Shown: positions 13,716 through 25,600 of the stretch, piece by piece
Numbering within the stretch: position 1 is the first letter of the stretch
Layout: each line of letters starts with the position of its first letter
From: Pyrocephalus nanus
Lineage: Eukaryota; Chordata; Aves; Passeriformes; Tyrannidae
NCBI GenBank assembly: GCA_038380795.1
Contig: CM076259.1
Span: 66,493,741-66,557,740 of the forward strand
Direction of reading: 5' to 3'
Length of the DNA: 64,000 bases
Notes under the pieces: generated by a model
The model's database searches: none
The model's input: only the letters and a program-made list of their open reading frames with translations
Told to the model about the DNA's origin: nothing
Position numbers and translations under genes: made by a program

Positions 13716-16700
13716 ATCTCCTTCACTGTGTATTGGCACACAAAATTGCTTTTGCTATTTTTAACTAGGATTGTTGGACATAACTTACCAAAAATAAATG
13801 GAAATAAGCAAGTAATTTCTTCTGATACTATTTACAGTTCAATACATGTTACCTTACTTCACCTTCCTTCTACATTGCTCCCTGTGTTCACAGTCCATTC
13901 ATTCTAATCACTTATTTCGAATTCTGGCTACTTTCTGGTTATGTATGCAAAATTTCCAATTCTTCTTCTATAGCTAAAGTAATCTTCATTCAATGTGAAT
14001 TGATGTGCATAAGTAAGTGCAATATAGGATATTAGATTGTTCTAGAGTATGAATCTCTATATGTTTTGGAAAACTTAAGTTGATAATCTGTGGTGTGAAA
14101 GCTTGTTCTAAAAATACAGTTCTTTTTTAAAAATTAATTTGATTAATATGTGCAAGGGGAATTATGATTGCACATTGGCTATTCAGGATGAAAGTTGTTT
14201 TAGGTGAAGTAGAAGGCTGAGAAAAATAAATGATAAGGAGGGTGACATGAGAAATCGATTCAGTTTATGACAACTAAATTTCGGTATCAAAATGGAGGTA
14301 CCCATGGTGAGGTAAATATCTTTCTTTGCTTTATAGTTAAGAGCAGCCTAGTCAGTATGGCTAGTTGATACAAAATGATTCAGCCAACACACCAATAGGC
14401 ATCCCAGTTCCAAATGGAGTCACTTTCCAAGCTACATTGCCCTTAATTGGAAATTAGATTCTTAGCTCATGTTTAGATACTTTTAGATACATCAATTTAG
14501 GTGTTATAAGTTTGAGTGAATCCCACTTAATGTGTCACACAGCTCATTACTTTGGTTTTTGGCATTTGTGCTGGTATGCAGAGCCAGTTAGCATCCTTAA
14601 CAAAAATTCATCAGGTTTCTGTGGACTGACTTTCAAAATACTTAATAATACAGTCTTGATACTTGTTTGTATGGATGACACTAATTGTACATGAGCACTG
14701 TTTTTGTGCCAGCTGCATAGTATAATTTTTTTCCTTGTGTCATCTTAACCCACCTTCTCTTGCTAACTGCATTGTTTTCCATGTGACCGCACTGCCACGT
14801 CCCCACAGAATATTGCATAAGCGGTGAGTGGGTGCTTGTGTTCCTGGAGTTTGTGACAATGAGACTCTCTGAGCGCAGAGAGGAACTGGGTGAATCCACC
14901 CAGAGGTGTCAGTACTCGTAATCCTCCCAAGAAGGATTGCTGTCTGGCTCTCCAAAGCCTTAACACAGTGACACACAGTTTGTATGGCATCACTTGCTTA
15001 GACGTCCAGGAGCCAGCATGGCAAAGACCAAATTGGCAGAGAAATTGGGAAATGCAGAGCTTTAGCAACACTGTTTTCTACAGTGCACTGAGTAACTGGA
15101 GGGAATATTGTAAGTAAACAATTTGCACAGCTCTGCATGGACTCGACACAGTAAAAATATATAAAAAATGTTAATCATCCCTTCCTCTTTGCATCTTCCT
15201 TTCCTTAGCTTATCCTGAAACTAGTACATATCCTTCTACACAAAAGACTTTTCCCATCTGCTTTGAACTCTAATACCCATTTTCCCCTTTTTTCACAAGG
15301 TCCCATTCCCATTGGAACAAGTTCACATTCTCAACCCATTCTCCAGAGCTCCTTTTACCTTGCTAGCTTTTTAGACCAACTTGCCAGTTCTTAAGACTGG
15401 AAAATAATATTCATGGAGTAAGGTAGCATGCCAACAGTAGCAGGTCTAACTCTTGTTTAGAACTTAAAAGTGAAGGTAAGGATTAAGATTGTGCAGAGAA
15501 ATTAAAAATATTGCAGTTCAAGATGGAACTTTGTTTTCAGTATCTCCTTGGCTGAAAGCAGCAAATCTCTTGCAAATGTGTTGGGCCGATTTTCTTTCCT
15601 TGTTTAGCAGTACACAAACCAGTGATTCTGTTGGATTCAGTGGTTCTTGTGCTGTTTTGCCAAGTTAGTTAAGGTCTTGCTCACTAAATGTGGAGGGGGT
15701 TTAGAGCAAATATTAAGGCAACCTTAGCTAAATCCTTATGATAAATTTGTCTGTGATGCCAAAATAACTTAATCGTTGTGGACTAATTTTTTATCCCCAG
15801 TCTCTGTCACTCCTTCCCATAGCTTCACATTAGAGAATCCTCCTGTCACAGGGGAAGATTGTGTGAGAGCTGGCTCTCCAGGGCCTATTCCAAGTCTGAA
15901 CACAGACAGTGCTGTCAAGTACAGGACAGATTCTGTAAAGCAGAGAAGACTTTAGACTGCCAAGTGGATCTTGATACAAGAGAATTTGACCCTACACATA
16001 CAAGTTTCAGCTCTGTTTCTGAAATAAATCTGTGTGACAGTTTGAGGGGTTTGCCTTGTTCAAACGTGCAACTATTTGGTGCACAGAAAAATGCAGTTTA
16101 AGTATAGGAACAGCATTTGCTAATGTCAAAACATTGTTTATGTACAATTTAATCTCCTGTGATGGTGTATTTATTTGCTGTATACTCACTTGAGTTATTT
16201 TCATCAAGAAATTCTGTCTATGTGTCTCTTTGGCAACATCTTTGCAGAGCTTACAACTTTGAAAAACATGTTGGCATCAGCTATGCAGTCCTTTTAAACA
16301 GCTGCTCTGCAGTCATGCTGTTTCAACATGCCACCACACATGGCTGAATTATGCAAATAGTTAATATTAAATGACTGAGATACAAGAACAATTTGTACAC
16401 TTGATAAAGCCAGTCTGTGGAGTGCAATATCCATTCATGTAACTGAGTTAGTGTGTGACAATTTAAAGGCTACAGCATGATTCTTTTGACTTTGTATCTT
16501 GTACTAAAAGCAGCAGTGGACAGAGAGAAGGTATATGGCAGGAATGTTTTAAAAGGCTGAGACCTTTTTTTAACTCATTACTAATAATGCAATGAAAATA
16601 GAATGTGCCTCAATGTAATTTTCTGGCAAGTATTAAGAAATAGGTACGATGTAACAAATGTTTCTCATTCAGCTATAAATATGAATTGCCCTGTTCTGGT

Positions 16701-16894
16701 TGAGAGATAAGATAAAATGTTAATTATAAAGAATATTAACGCAATAACAGTATTGCTTATTGAAGAAAACACCATTTGTAAAAAGCAAACAAAAGCATAA
16801 ATATTTTTTAAAAAATTTAACATTGTCTTAAAATTTACTTTGAAAGGCTTTTCTACTGGCTTTGCTGTTCTACTTCTATAATGCTTAATGCTCT

Positions 16895-16926
16895 AAATAA
16901 TAATAGTAATAGTAATAATAATAATT
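16895..16926. repeat. (TAA)n-like microsatellite
   Basis: An imperfect run of TAA/TAG trinucleotides in the PIBF1 intron. No function is suggested. Confidence 0.85.
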
Positions 16927-17769
16927 AATGCTTTAAATTCTGTAACTTACATGAACCGGAGGGGGAGCATTAGGCACTAAGTGTGATGCAAGATGACAAA
17001 AGATGATGTTCAGTTTTAGTCAGAAAATGCTATTTTTTTCCTTTCTTACTCTACTGTACATTTTGAATAATCTGTTTTGTTCAGCTAAGTAGTAAGGAAA
17101 GATTACTTTTTTAATTAATCCAAATTATTTTCAAAGCAAATTATTAGGATATCCAGAAAATGTCTCCATTTCTATATGTTGTTGGTTTTCTTTTCCCATG
17201 TTGGAACTTTCATTTTTTCACAGAATTTCTTTTCCACTCTGATCCTGTTTCTGCTGTACATCCTCTGAAGGTTTTTCATTGATTTTTTCTTTTCTAATCT
17301 GGATATAAAGACACATATGTATCTCTACTAATGTATTTATACAATTTCTGTGCAAGAACTAGTGCTCAAAAGTCCAATTCGTCACAGTCATTCAAATTAG
17401 ATTTGTAAACTCTCTCAGCCTGACAAAATAAAGGCAAATAAATTCTTTTAAATTTAATGGAAGTTTAAGTTAAAAGAGATAGTGGGTTCCTTATTACACA
17501 GTAAATGTTTTCTTTAGCTGCCTTTAAGCAAGACAAAATTTGAGTTATATAAATCCTCCATGCCCATTTTTTTTTTTTTTTACTTTTACTAGGGTCCAAT
17601 TAGTAATCTTATTAATTATAGCAAGTATATGTTCATTCTTGTTATATTTGCTGATCCACTTACACATTTAGTTTGGTGAATATAAAGTTATTATTAACAA
17701 ATAAATATTTAATAGGTTCAAATGTAATTTAACTGAATAACTTAGCATTGTTCTTTTGTGGTTTTATAG

Positions 17770-17949
17770 GAACTAGCCACAATGAAGCAGATTCTAATTA
17801 GTCTACATGATAAACACTATGAACAAAATCTACCTCAGTCTCATACTGGTGTAAGAAGTGCAACTGGAAAAAACAAATCAAACCCTTCAGTAAAACTGTT
17901 ACCAGAACATGAAGAAGAAAATATATTTACACCTAAGCCAACGTTATTT
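17770..17949 (+). CDS. PIBF1: PIBF1 penultimate coding exon
   Basis: This exon codes for 60 residues near the C-terminus of progesterone immunomodulatory binding factor 1 (CEP90). That protein is a roughly 750-residue coiled-coil protein of centriolar satellites and centrosomes, needed for ciliogenesis, and was first described as a progesterone-induced immune modulator. Directly seen: an acceptor ending TATAG, an open phase-0 frame beginning ELATMKQIL, and a donor GTAAGT right after TPKPTLF. The start (ELAxMKQIL) and the end (EEENIFTPKPTLF) match my memory of mammalian PIBF1. The middle is lysine- and serine-rich and poorly conserved. The exon is exactly 180 nt and phase 0 at both ends. It joins in frame to the last exon at 20030. 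Earlier exons are outside the window. Position next to KLF5, in the same direction, agrees with human synteny and supports the call. Confidence 0.93.
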
Positions 17950-20029
17950 GTAAGTACCATGATAAGACTAAGTGATAATTTTTTGATAATTCTTCTCACT
18001 TTTTAAAAAGAAAAACATGGGTTCATATGTCAAGGAGATGTACAATTAATTCAGCTAAATACTTGCAGCTCTTTATGAAGTGGTCAACGTCGAGGAGATA
18101 AATTACAGGTTTTGATGTTATTTAGCTATTTGATACTTTCTACATCTTAAGTTCACAGCAAACTAGGTCTTGTTTTAAAAAAATATAATATTTCAATACT
18201 GAGAGTGGTTAGCAAAATTTTAATAGTTATAGGGATTCATAGACTATGTATTATTTTAAATCTATCATGATCATGTATGAGTGGAGTGCATGCATATATA
18301 TACTGAGCAGCAGCAGTGAGGAAATAGGTGCATTTATGTATACTTATAGTCATGTATATGTGTATATTAATGTGTATCTATCTAAATATATATATAAAAA
18401 ATGGAAGACCAATATTGATATCACCTCTGTTGCTAAGGATACCTAATATTACAAACCCCTGTTTTATCTCTTCAGAAACTAAATGCTTGGATTTTAGTAC
18501 ATGAAGTGGCCCGCTTCAGATTTAGCGCCTCTGGTAGTTGAAAGCTTCATTAAAATGGTTTAGAAGTTTCTGAAGTCTGAACTGATAAATTCAAGAGAAA
18601 CAAGTTGCAGTGCTGAATCTCAAAACAAATCATAACTTCAATACACTTCATGATGCTGCCTTTCTGTAGGGTGTATCCACAAGTAGCATATGTGCTATTT
18701 TGGTCCGAATATGAGTTTTGGGGTTTTTTCTTTTCCTGGTGGAGACTTGAATATTCAGTGTCTCAAACAATATGAGGTTTGTGTTGCAACATGCTAGTCA
18801 CTGGTTTTATAACACAAAATGTAGAAAATGGCTGCATCTCTTGGACATGATGTGAGAGCATTGGGGGGTTTTAGGGTTTCAGAATTTGCTTGGATAGCTT
18901 ATGAGACTAAACACAGGCTTACCCAGTGCTGTCTCATCCACAGTCCTTTTGGTAGTGCTAAATCATACTGCTCAAACTTTGTCTTTGATGGAGCTGTTCA
19001 GTGATCCAAAACATGAGAAAACAACTGGTTTGCAGAAATGATCCAGGGTTTCAGTGCGTAATCTGTCCTGTCTTACTTAGGGATACAGATGGCATAGGTT
19101 TTCTTGTTAGATGGGGAAAAGAAATTAGTAGTACCATGAAAATCCTGCCAGTTTAGGTCAATTTCTAGAATTTTTAAGGCTTGCACAGATAGAGCAGATT
19201 TATTTTTGTAACTGAATTCTTCAAAATTATTAAAGAGCATTTTTTAAACTGAATGGTTATTAAGTCTTGGAGGAAAGAATGAATAGAGAGCAGACAGAAA
19301 ATGGAACTAGAAAGTTTAAGGACAAAAGACTAAAGAGATGGTACTCACTAACTCAAGAGATTATACCCAACCTTGAAAGCAGAACAGTCCTTACTTTGTT
19401 CCACCTCCACTTCATTAGTTTTATTTCTATAAAAACTAAAACTATTTTGTTTTATACAAAACACTACTGAATTTGCAAAAAGAATGTTAAGCAATCCTGA
19501 CTGTGTAACAGTAGCCCGTAGGATTATGAAGGCAAGGTAAAGTTGCTCACAGATAACTCTCTGCAGTTAAAATACTGTCTGCAGTGTCAGAAAACTCCTG
19601 AATTCTTTTATTTTTATTAATAATTTTTAAGAACTAAATTTCTACATAAAGTATTGGTTAATTTTGGCACACCTAAGATCTCTTTTCTAAGTTCCATTCT
19701 CTTCTCAACTGAGAAAGTCAGATGATGTTATTTGAAATGAAACCTATTTATGGCACAGTTATGCATGTTTTCATTGTGATGGCTATTTTAAAATATAATT
19801 TAGTTTTTACTGTATAGTCTGCTTTTATAATCTGGAAATAGGGAGGCTTTAATACAGATACGTTGTAATAGTAACCTTAAATGCACAGTTTTGTTTTTAA
19901 TATTTGCATTTAAGCAAAAAACTCAATTATCCCCTGTGAACTACATAGGAAGGAAATAGACTTTAATGTAGATTGCGTGTTTTTCTTCTGATGTTCACTG
20001 CCCATAATTAAATGTTCTTTATTTTACAG
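17950..20029 (+). other. PIBF1: Last PIBF1 intron
   Basis: GT-AG intron of 2,080 nt, donor GTAAGT at 17950 and acceptor TTTTACAG ending at 20029. It is AT-rich, with TA-rich low-complexity stretches around 18350-18400. I see no coding sequence or recognised element in it. Confidence 0.88.
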
Positions 20030-20086
20030 ACAAACAAAGAGGCACCTGTATGGTACAAGAAACTGCAGAAGAAAACGTCACCATAG
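20030..20086 (+). CDS. PIBF1: PIBF1 last coding exon with stop codon
   Basis: This exon codes for the final 18 residues of PIBF1, starting TNKEAPVWYKK and ending KKTSP, with TAG at 20084-20086. The acceptor TTTTACAG precedes it, and it continues phase 0 from the exon ending at 17949, giving ...TPKPTLF/TNKEAPVW. The human protein ends with a closely similar segment (KKEAPEW followed by a lysine-rich tail), as I recall it, so this is the true C-terminus and not a pseudoexon. The extreme tail differs in sequence and length from mammals, which is usual for a short basic end. Confidence 0.93.
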   Translation, partial: TNKEAPVWYKKLQKKTSP

Positions 20087-20300
20087 CATTTTTCCAGAAG
20101 TATTCAAAATAATTCTTTGGGGAGCTTTTCTTCAAAGGAAGTTATTTTCACCATAATGATGCCCTTTTTACCTTAAAGGCAAACAATTGTTTTGGCTTTA
20201 GCAACTGTTTTGGATCTTTTGTAATTTTCAAATAATCTTATGCTTCAAAAAATAATTTTTAGATCTGTCATGTGAATAAAATGTGTGGAAATAATGTGTT
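20087..20300 (+). other. PIBF1: PIBF1 3' UTR
   Basis: Runs from the stop codon to the expected cleavage position 15-25 nt past the AATAAA at 20275. A second AATAAA at 20340 could extend it to about 20,360. It is short and AT-rich. No strong regulatory motif stands out. Confidence 0.75.
20275..20280 (+). terminator. PIBF1: PIBF1 poly(A) signal
   Basis: Canonical AATAAA 188 nt after the stop codon, followed by TG-rich DNA (TGTGTGG and then ATGTGTTC) that can serve as the downstream element. A second AATAAA at 20340-20345 is a possible alternative. Confidence 0.8.
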
Positions 20301-20360
20301 CAACGATTTTAATAACATGTATTTGAATTTTAAAAGATAAATAAACATTAGCATGTTGTA

Positions 20361-21654
20361 CACATTTATAATCTGGGCAGTTAAAGGATGTGTTATTCGG
20401 AGTGGTCAAATGAATGCATGTTTCAGCTTTTTTATATCATTTTTCTTGGACCCTGTGTTTCATGCCACATTCCTTGCAACTATTTTGACTTACAGAAATT
20501 TTAAAAATATACATGATTTAGCATTAAACTACATCCTACTTTCTATGTCAGCTGGAAAAAATAATTTTTTATCAGCTTTGATTTGTAGTTTGTCATTTGA
20601 TGTCATTTGTATAACCAAATAGGCATTAAAAATACTCTAAAGAAGCAATAAAATGCATCTTAATTATCAACACTGATACTTAATGGGCTAGATAGTAGTG
20701 TAGTTACATCAATGAAATTATAAAAAAAGAAACTGAGTACTGTAAGGCTGTACTGGTGAAATGGGTGACTTGCCGTATTTAATTGTATGAAAATAAGCCC
20801 CATCTTCCAAGAAGACATTCTACTTATTTATTCCACTCGACTGTCTGTTTTGACTATAGAAAAGTTCTTTAATATTTGAAAGCACTTTTGACTGTGTATG
20901 GTTTATTTCTATATATAACATAAATATAGATGATTTTTTTAAAGTACTGCATGCTGAAAATATTGCTTGAATTTCACTTAAGAGAAAGCTCCGTTTTCTT
21001 AGCTCCTTTTTCCTTGACAATATCTCTTCAATCAATTATTTGTTCCTACCTGGACATGAGCAGTAATTATTTACTATATAATACTGAGTTATATCAAGCT
21101 AAAGATTCCCAGATACACTTTTCTTCATTTTTCAAACAGCAATTTGAAGCACTGCTATACCTCCTCTACTCCAGGAAAGCTTCAGTTTCTTTTATTTTTC
21201 TTTTTTAGTTCTGAGAGAGTGAGGTAAAAATGCTGGCAGTTACGCATCCCAGGTTTAAAATTAGCATTTTGTGAGGGAGGGAGGGAGGCCAAGTATGTAG
21301 ACAGAGGTAATATCTTTTACTAGGCTCTTCACTGGGGAAGGAAATCACACAAACCTATCAGTACAGACATTTCTGAATAACTCTGGTTTCCTGAAGTCTA
21401 GGTTTTATCTAATTTATATTTTTATGTGAATAGAATCCTTAACTTTTATTTCCTATGAAGCAGCTCCTATATGCAGACCTAATTTTGTAGTTTGCAATAA
21501 ATACTCCGTAATGATTCAGTTCCCAATTTAACTTCCCAGACTATCCAGTTTGTCTGTTACCAATGAATAATTAAATTGTATTATCTAGAAGGACTGTGAG
21601 CTATTTTAGGCAAGATACTAGCTAGAATCTTAAGTATTTACTATTTGTTTTCCT
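20361..21654. other. Intergenic, no feature seen
   Basis: AT-rich DNA between the end of PIBF1 and a CR1 fragment. The open frames here are short, have no conserved motif and no splice context. A GGGA-repeat of about 15 nt lies near 21273. Confidence 0.6.
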
Positions 21655-22605
21655 ATAATATCCTTATAAACAAACTGGTGAGATAAGGATTGTAAGGTGG
21701 ATAGAAAATTGGCTGACACACCAACCTGCAGAAAATGTGATCAACAATGCAAAGTCCAACTGGAATAGTAGCATCCCTTGGCAAGTTCACAGGCAATACC
21801 AAATTTGGGGGAGTAGTCTAAACAGTGGAGGGCAAGGTCTCAGAGGACCTCAGAAGGCTGGAAATTGGGTCCACAAGAACTGTATGAAGTTTACCAAAAG
21901 CAATTGCAGTCCCACATTGAGGATGGAATAACCCCATATGCCAATACTTCTGCAAAGCAGCTTGGCAGGAACAGACCTTAAGGTCCTACTGCACAACAAA
22001 TGGAATATGAGTCAGTAATGTGCCAGCTGCATCCTGGGTGCCTTTACCAACAGGATAGCCAGCAGATGCAGGGAAGTGATCCCTTCTGTTTGGTACGTGG
22101 GAGATCGCATCTGGAGCATTGCACCCAGTTTTGGGCTTGTTCAAGAAAGACATTGACATTGACATATTGCTGTGAGTCTAGCAGAGGTGCACCAAGATGA
22201 TCAGGGGCTAAAGCTCATGATGTAGAAGGGGAGGCTGAAAGAACTAGATTCCTACAGCCTTAAGATTAGAGGACTTGGAGGAACTTGTTGCAGTCTCCAC
22301 CTACCTAAGAGACAGCAGGGCCAGACTCCTCTCAGAGGTGCACAGCGATGGAAGCCTAAGAGACAATGGACACAAGATGGAGCACGAGAAAACTCAGTTA
22401 GCTCTTATGAAAAATGTTTTTACTGTAAAGGTGGTCAAATACTGGAACAGTTTGCCTATAGATGTGGTGGAATCTTCATACTTGGAGATGTTCAGAACTC
22501 AACTGGACAAAGTCCTGAGCAAAATGGTATAATAGGACCTGACTTTGAGATGCACTAGATGACTGATTTTCAGCATTCTTGTTCAACCTAAATTACTCTA
22601 GTGTT
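21655..22605 (+). mobile_element. Older, highly decayed CR1 LINE fragment
   Basis: A second CR1 in sense orientation, more diverged than the one at the left edge. It begins around a segment reading WIENWLTHQPA, which corresponds to the CR1 reverse-transcriptase text after the first catalytic box. Near 22395-22530 it shows the C-terminal block (FTVKVVKYWNSLP, then SYLEMFRTQLDKVLSKMV). The last bases read like the CR1 tail (ACTAGATGACTGATTT, then TTCAACCTAAATTACTCTAG). Numerous stops and frame changes make it non-functional. Boundaries are approximate. Confidence 0.88.
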
Positions 22606-25600
22606 ATTTCTAAATATACTGATATAAGATGGTGACATTTATTTGCTTGTTACTATTCAAAAGACAAAATTCTGTTTATTTCTTCTATGGAAATGCAATA
22701 CACAGGAACATTTTGACTCTTACAGAATTGTGCATTGTAAAGTTCTTTGTCCTCCAGGCAGCCCAGTTTTCTAAGAAGGCTGCCAGAATATTAGGCTGAT
22801 TTGTGGTAAGATTTTATTAACATTTAAACAGTTCTTAAGATGACAAAGTGACATATTCTGACAAAGGATTGAGGGGTTTTTGGTTGGTTTTTTTTTTTAA
22901 TTATTACCGAGGTCCATCTTTAGATGTCAAAAATAAAAGTAATTTGTTGGAATACACCGATAACACACAATGTTGTTGGCAAGTTCTTGTAATCGATGCA
23001 GGCCCTTTGTAAATCTTCTCAATATGTTTTGGGGGTTTTTTCCACTTGAAGATTTTGTATTTTTCCTGTGATTCCTCACTAGACTCCAAGGCTATAATTA
23101 ATTACCTAGGAGGAGACCTTCTAAGCTTCTCATGAGAAAGCTAGAATGTCACTTAAATATAACTATTCAAACGTAAGATGCCCTACAGCAAAAATTAATT
23201 AAGCTTTTTGCTCTTTAAGTAATGAAAAGGCGCAGTTGCCTTACCTGTGCAGCACTTTTACTGATGTTCTTTCCCACAGACATAGTTGTCAAATGAATTG
23301 TTCCAAAATTATTCTTCATGGTCTTTGCAGTCTCCCATTGTAGCAGACCTTGTGTCAATGATGTGTGAGTCAAAAATAATGAAGTAAAGAGAAATTTCTA
23401 AGGCCAGTCATGCATGTAAGTAACTTGTGACTGAAGTGCCAACCCACATAATCATCCTCAGTTCCTCTTTTTCAAACCAAAGGCAGCAAAGCCTAAATAA
23501 ATCTCTATCCACTATTACATTTCGTGGTACATTAAGTAGGTGTTACTTAAGCGATAAGTTTTGTAAATATAGGGATTGAACTGGAAAGAAGGAAGGACAG
23601 TGGTTTAGAGCAGGTTAGGATGTTTTTTCTCTTTTTTCAACACTGTAATTGCTTTCTTACCTTTCTATCCCTTGTTTGAAGCAAAGAACCTTTAGTGCAT
23701 CAAGATAATCACTTATTTGAGGAAAAATTTGAAAACATACTTACTTTTTTTTTTTTTTAATAAGGACCTAAACTTTTACAGCTTATTGCTGAATCCTGTG
23801 GTCATAATTCACTGGCAGTGTAGTTTCTAAATATTTTCTGTACAAAGAAACAATATGTCATTGGGATTTGTAGTCTTCATCCCTTTCAAGAATCTCTGTA
23901 CAAAACAGTGATGAAACCTTGTAAAAGATGAAAAATTGTAAATTCAAATATTAGTTGTCTGAGTATTTGTCAGTATCTCTGGGATACAATTTCCTGCCTC
24001 TTACTTATTAGCTATTCTTTTCTGTCTCAGTTATACTTTTGTAGGATACCTAGTTCCAGAAAAAAAAAAGAGGAACACTTAAGTCTATTTAACCTCTGAC
24101 ATCTGCAAGATGGTCAGGCAAAATTCTTTTACTCCTGATAAGCATTCATCAACTTCCATGTGTTTGAAACAGATGACTCAGAAAACATGACATTGTAGAA
24201 ACAAATTATTACCTTTTGAAAAGGTATTTGTGTTATTATGTATGTGTGCCTCAATCAGTTGTCAGTCTGTAACACCTTTACATGAAAACAAATTTATGCA
24301 CAACAATTTGAGTCTGTAACATCCTGTCATCTTTCAGGGTTATGCTCATTAGGGAGGTCTACTGAGGAAAGTATTTCTATCCCTGTTAACATTACATTTA
24401 GTAGATCACATGCCAGACTTACTGAGTCAAAGAAATGTATCCCTGGTATTTTCCTATACCAAAGAATATCGAGAATCTGTATTCATTCTCAACCTTTGAA
24501 AATGAAACAAGTATCTCTAGAAGATCAAGTTTTGCTTAGTGTCTTTGGGCAATATTATCCCCTTCTTAAATTCCTAGGATTGATTGGGAACTCTTGACCT
24601 TTAAAATGCATGCTTCCGTAGCTTAAGTAAGGCAGTTACACTTGGGGTATTTGGGACTGAAGCTGGGCAGCAATTGACAGCAGTATGAGGTGCCAGCTCT
24701 CGGGGACAGCATCGCTAGCGGAAACGTACAGTAGTTGGGAATTAGGGCAGAGTGAGTGGCGACTACTGCAGAAGCTTTTTGCAGTAGAAGGAGTAGGTAC
24801 AGTTCTTCACAGATGTCAGACCCTCTGCAGCTCTTTAAGCCCTCTGCTGACAGCACAAGAACCACGAACTTTCTTCCACAGAGTTCATTTTGAAGAAAGA
24901 GTTCCCCGGGTTTCTTTCCTCACTGATAAGTTTTCCATGACAGTAAATACTTGTGGAGTTTGTTTCTTGGTTTTTCTTTTTGAGAGAGAGAGACTTTTTC
25001 TCAGGACATTGTAACTAGGTTCAAAAAAATGGTGAATTTCAATCAGTTTACCCTTTAAAGGATGAAGGGGACAAAAATCCCCAGCAAATTTCATCCCCAT
25101 AAAAGGAGCAAATGGCAGAAGTATTAAATGTAAAAAGTTAGGATGGCTCATGGAAATAGCTTTTACTCAAAAACTTAGATGTTTTCACAGACTGTGTGCC
25201 CTTTTTGAAGATACTACAGAAATAACCACTGCAAAAGAGAATGCTGCTTTGACTGAAGTAATAGAATCAACTTTGTTTGACCATGAATAATTGAAGTCTT
25301 TGTGTTAATGCTCCTTTTAAGGGAGTAGTGGATCAGTAAATGTAACTTAATTGCAGGAAAAGTCTTATGGATGGAATTTATGACTGTATTTCAATGAAAG
25401 TCTTTTCATTTTTCCTTTCGGTTCAATAGAAAAAGGATTACTTAGATTATTCACTGTTGCAGCTGAAATTATTAGCAATTCCCAGTGGTCCTGTTTTTCA
25501 TGATTTTAGAGATACATAGTGTGGCATGCAAGACTGTCTTTTCTTACTCAGTTTTTTAGAAGCATTTGTTTATTTTGTGCGTTATTATTAGGTAGAGTCT

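Larger units (their letters stand above)
1..17769 (+). other. PIBF1: PIBF1 intron, 3' part (partial, runs off the left edge)
   Basis: The exon at 17770 begins in phase 0 after a good acceptor (pyrimidine-rich, ending TTATAG), and I could not find the exon expected before it (the coiled-coil segment of PIBF1) anywhere upstream in the window. This whole stretch is therefore inferred to be one long intron. It is AT-rich and full of stops. It holds a decayed CR1 (about 255-1655), a reversed CR1 tail (about 13655-13715), an 11-G run at 7018-7028, a perfect 27-bp tandem duplication at 9061 and a (TAA)n tract near 16900. I see nothing else to annotate. A missed small exon is possible. Confidence 0.7.

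Noticed and set aside
22151..22164. Short repeated GACATT units
   Set aside because: Only two to three copies within a decayed CR1, so chance or slippage.
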